NCBI GenBank assembly: GCA_963824275.1
Contig: CAWGOT010000008.1
Span: 186,001 to 250,000 of the forward strand
DNA: 64,000 nt
Source of the DNA: JANXQG01 sp963824275
GTDB lineage: Bacteria > Planctomycetota > Planctomycetia > Pirellulales > Thermoguttaceae
Direction of reading: 5' to 3'
Shown here in pieces: positions 63,352 to 64,000 of the stretch. Position numbers and translations under genes: made by a program. The notes beneath the pieces are model-generated. The model was not told the DNA's origin. It ran no database searches and saw only the letters and a program-made list of their open reading frames with translations. Numbering within the stretch: the first letter of the stretch is position 1; each line of letters begins with the position of its first letter.

Positions 63352-63564
63352 TTACGGCATCACGCCTGTATCAATCCAACCGACTTCTTCCCCATTGGCA
63401 TCAACGGCTTGCAAGACGGTTGATCCGTAGGAGCCAACGCTGGTCTTGCAATCGTACCCGTCAACCTTGAAGGTATCGGGACGGTTGTCGGCAAACCAGC
63501 GGCAGACCATGGCACAAACGATTGCCGGATCGCCAGCAGCACAAGTTTCAAGGTCGCTTCTCAT
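63352..63564 (-). CDS. Small hypothetical island protein
   Basis: 70 residues from ATG 63564. 'AIVCAMVCRWFADNRPD' and 'GSTVLQAVDANGEEVGWI' give a compact alpha/beta text. Not assigned. Confidence 0.5.
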   Translation of the reverse strand: MRSDLETCAAGDPAIVCAMVCRWFADNRPDTFKVDGYDCKTSVGSYGSTVLQAVDANGEEVGWIDTGVMP

Positions 63565-63614
63565 GGTTAGGTATCCATTCGCGTGTGAATTATTGCCGGG
63601 TTCTGCACCTGGAT

Positions 63615-63998
63615 TTACCTGGCGATGCCCTGGATCACCAGCGGCAGCACCAGAACGTCGTTTGCCTGGGCAGCGTCTTCGACGGCCTCATCATGGTCAG
63701 TATACACTCTCGTGCCGAGCAAAGCATCACCGTCCAAGTCGTAAAGCACCCAGCGACGCCGCTCCTGCTGAGATTGCTGGCATTCGATGCCGGCGGGGCC
63801 CGTCAGGGCAGCCTTCCACCCCGCCTCGAATGCATCCCGCAGCCCGCGAGGGGTGTCGCTGCTGTTGTCATGTATGAACGCCTCAACTGCCTCGTCAATA
63901 CTTGGTCGTGTCTTGTCGGCAGGGGCGACGAAGAACTCGCCAAATCGCGGGTCGCCGTATTCCTCCATGATGCCTGGCGTGGAAAGGGCCGTCTCCAT
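63615..63998 (-). CDS. Hypothetical island protein near the right edge
   Basis: 127 residues from ATG 63998, or ATG 63968; the gene may begin outside the window. 'YGDPRFGEFFVAPADKTRPS' and 'DEAVEDAAQANDVLVLPLVI' are visible. Function unknown. Confidence 0.5.
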   Translation of the reverse strand: METALSTPGIMEEYGDPRFGEFFVAPADKTRPSIDEAVEAFIHDNSSDTPRGLRDAFEAGWKAALTGPAGIECQQSQQERRRWVLYDLDGDALLGTRVYTDHDEAVEDAAQANDVLVLPLVIQGIAR

Positions 63999-64000
63999 GA

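Noticed and set aside
1..64000. CRISPR arrays, rRNA and tRNA genes
   Set aside because: No regularly spaced direct repeats of CRISPR type and no recognisable RNA genes were found by eye.

Overview
The window looks like a chromosome or large scaffold from a member of the Planctomycetota (Pirellulales-like). Two halves of a PEP-CTERM secreted protein are present, as are several palindromic repeats of the kind common in planctomycete genomes, whose translations read 'NPKRKRG', 'RIGNPSY', 'GVPPSGG...PPKGGTP' and 'SPERRGE'. There is also a domain repertoire often seen on planctomycete genomic islands (P63C, LPD3-like, DUF6094, DUF6876). These assignments come from recognising motifs by eye; no database search was run.

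Layout. 1-8.7 kb: housekeeping and secreted genes (a secreted protein with a C-terminal hydrolase-like part running off the left edge, a TPR protein, a polyprenyl diphosphate synthase, CheW and CheY divergently arranged, a secreted HExxH peptidase). 8.9-14.4 kb: an efflux operon of the YbhGFSR type (truncated TetR, membrane fusion protein, double ABC ATPase, two ABC-2 permeases) behind a palindromic operator. 15.5-24.4 kb: an RND efflux operon on the minus strand (lipoprotein adaptor, two tandem permeases) with many reading-frame breaks. 24.8-27.3 kb: an RtcA remnant, a SUKH/SMI1-type protein and an aminotransferase. 27.37-31.54 kb: a complete 4,169-bp transposon with 25-bp inverted ends and a 9-bp target duplication that carries two unrelated transposases. 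31.6-34.7 kb: a PAP2 phosphatase and a truncated type IIG restriction-modification gene. 35.0-45.0 kb: an integrative element (P63C protein, a 985-residue unknown, excisionase, primase/helicase-like protein, large serine recombinase) that truncates a gene at its right edge. 45-64 kb: an island of mostly minus-strand, tightly packed small genes (SNF2 helicase, DUF6094 methyltransferase, PP-loop protein, mini Mg-chelatase-like ATPase), into which a DDE/ExeA/CHC2 transposon has inserted, splitting a PEP-CTERM gene.

The most striking object is in the SNF2 helicase gene at 46.0-49.1 kb. Its P-loop is interrupted by an intein with all the expected splicing residues. Instead of an in-frame endonuclease, the DNA of that intein carries a complete HNH homing-endonuclease gene on the opposite strand, while the intein frame stays open straight through it. 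This is an intein with an antisense-coded, nested mobility gene.

Caveat on quality: many well-conserved genes at 1-6 kb, 15-27 kb and 50-56 kb are broken by single-base frame changes, whereas 32.7-49 kb shows none. Some of these are probably consensus errors, so frame-broken genes are annotated over their full span with the breaks described.
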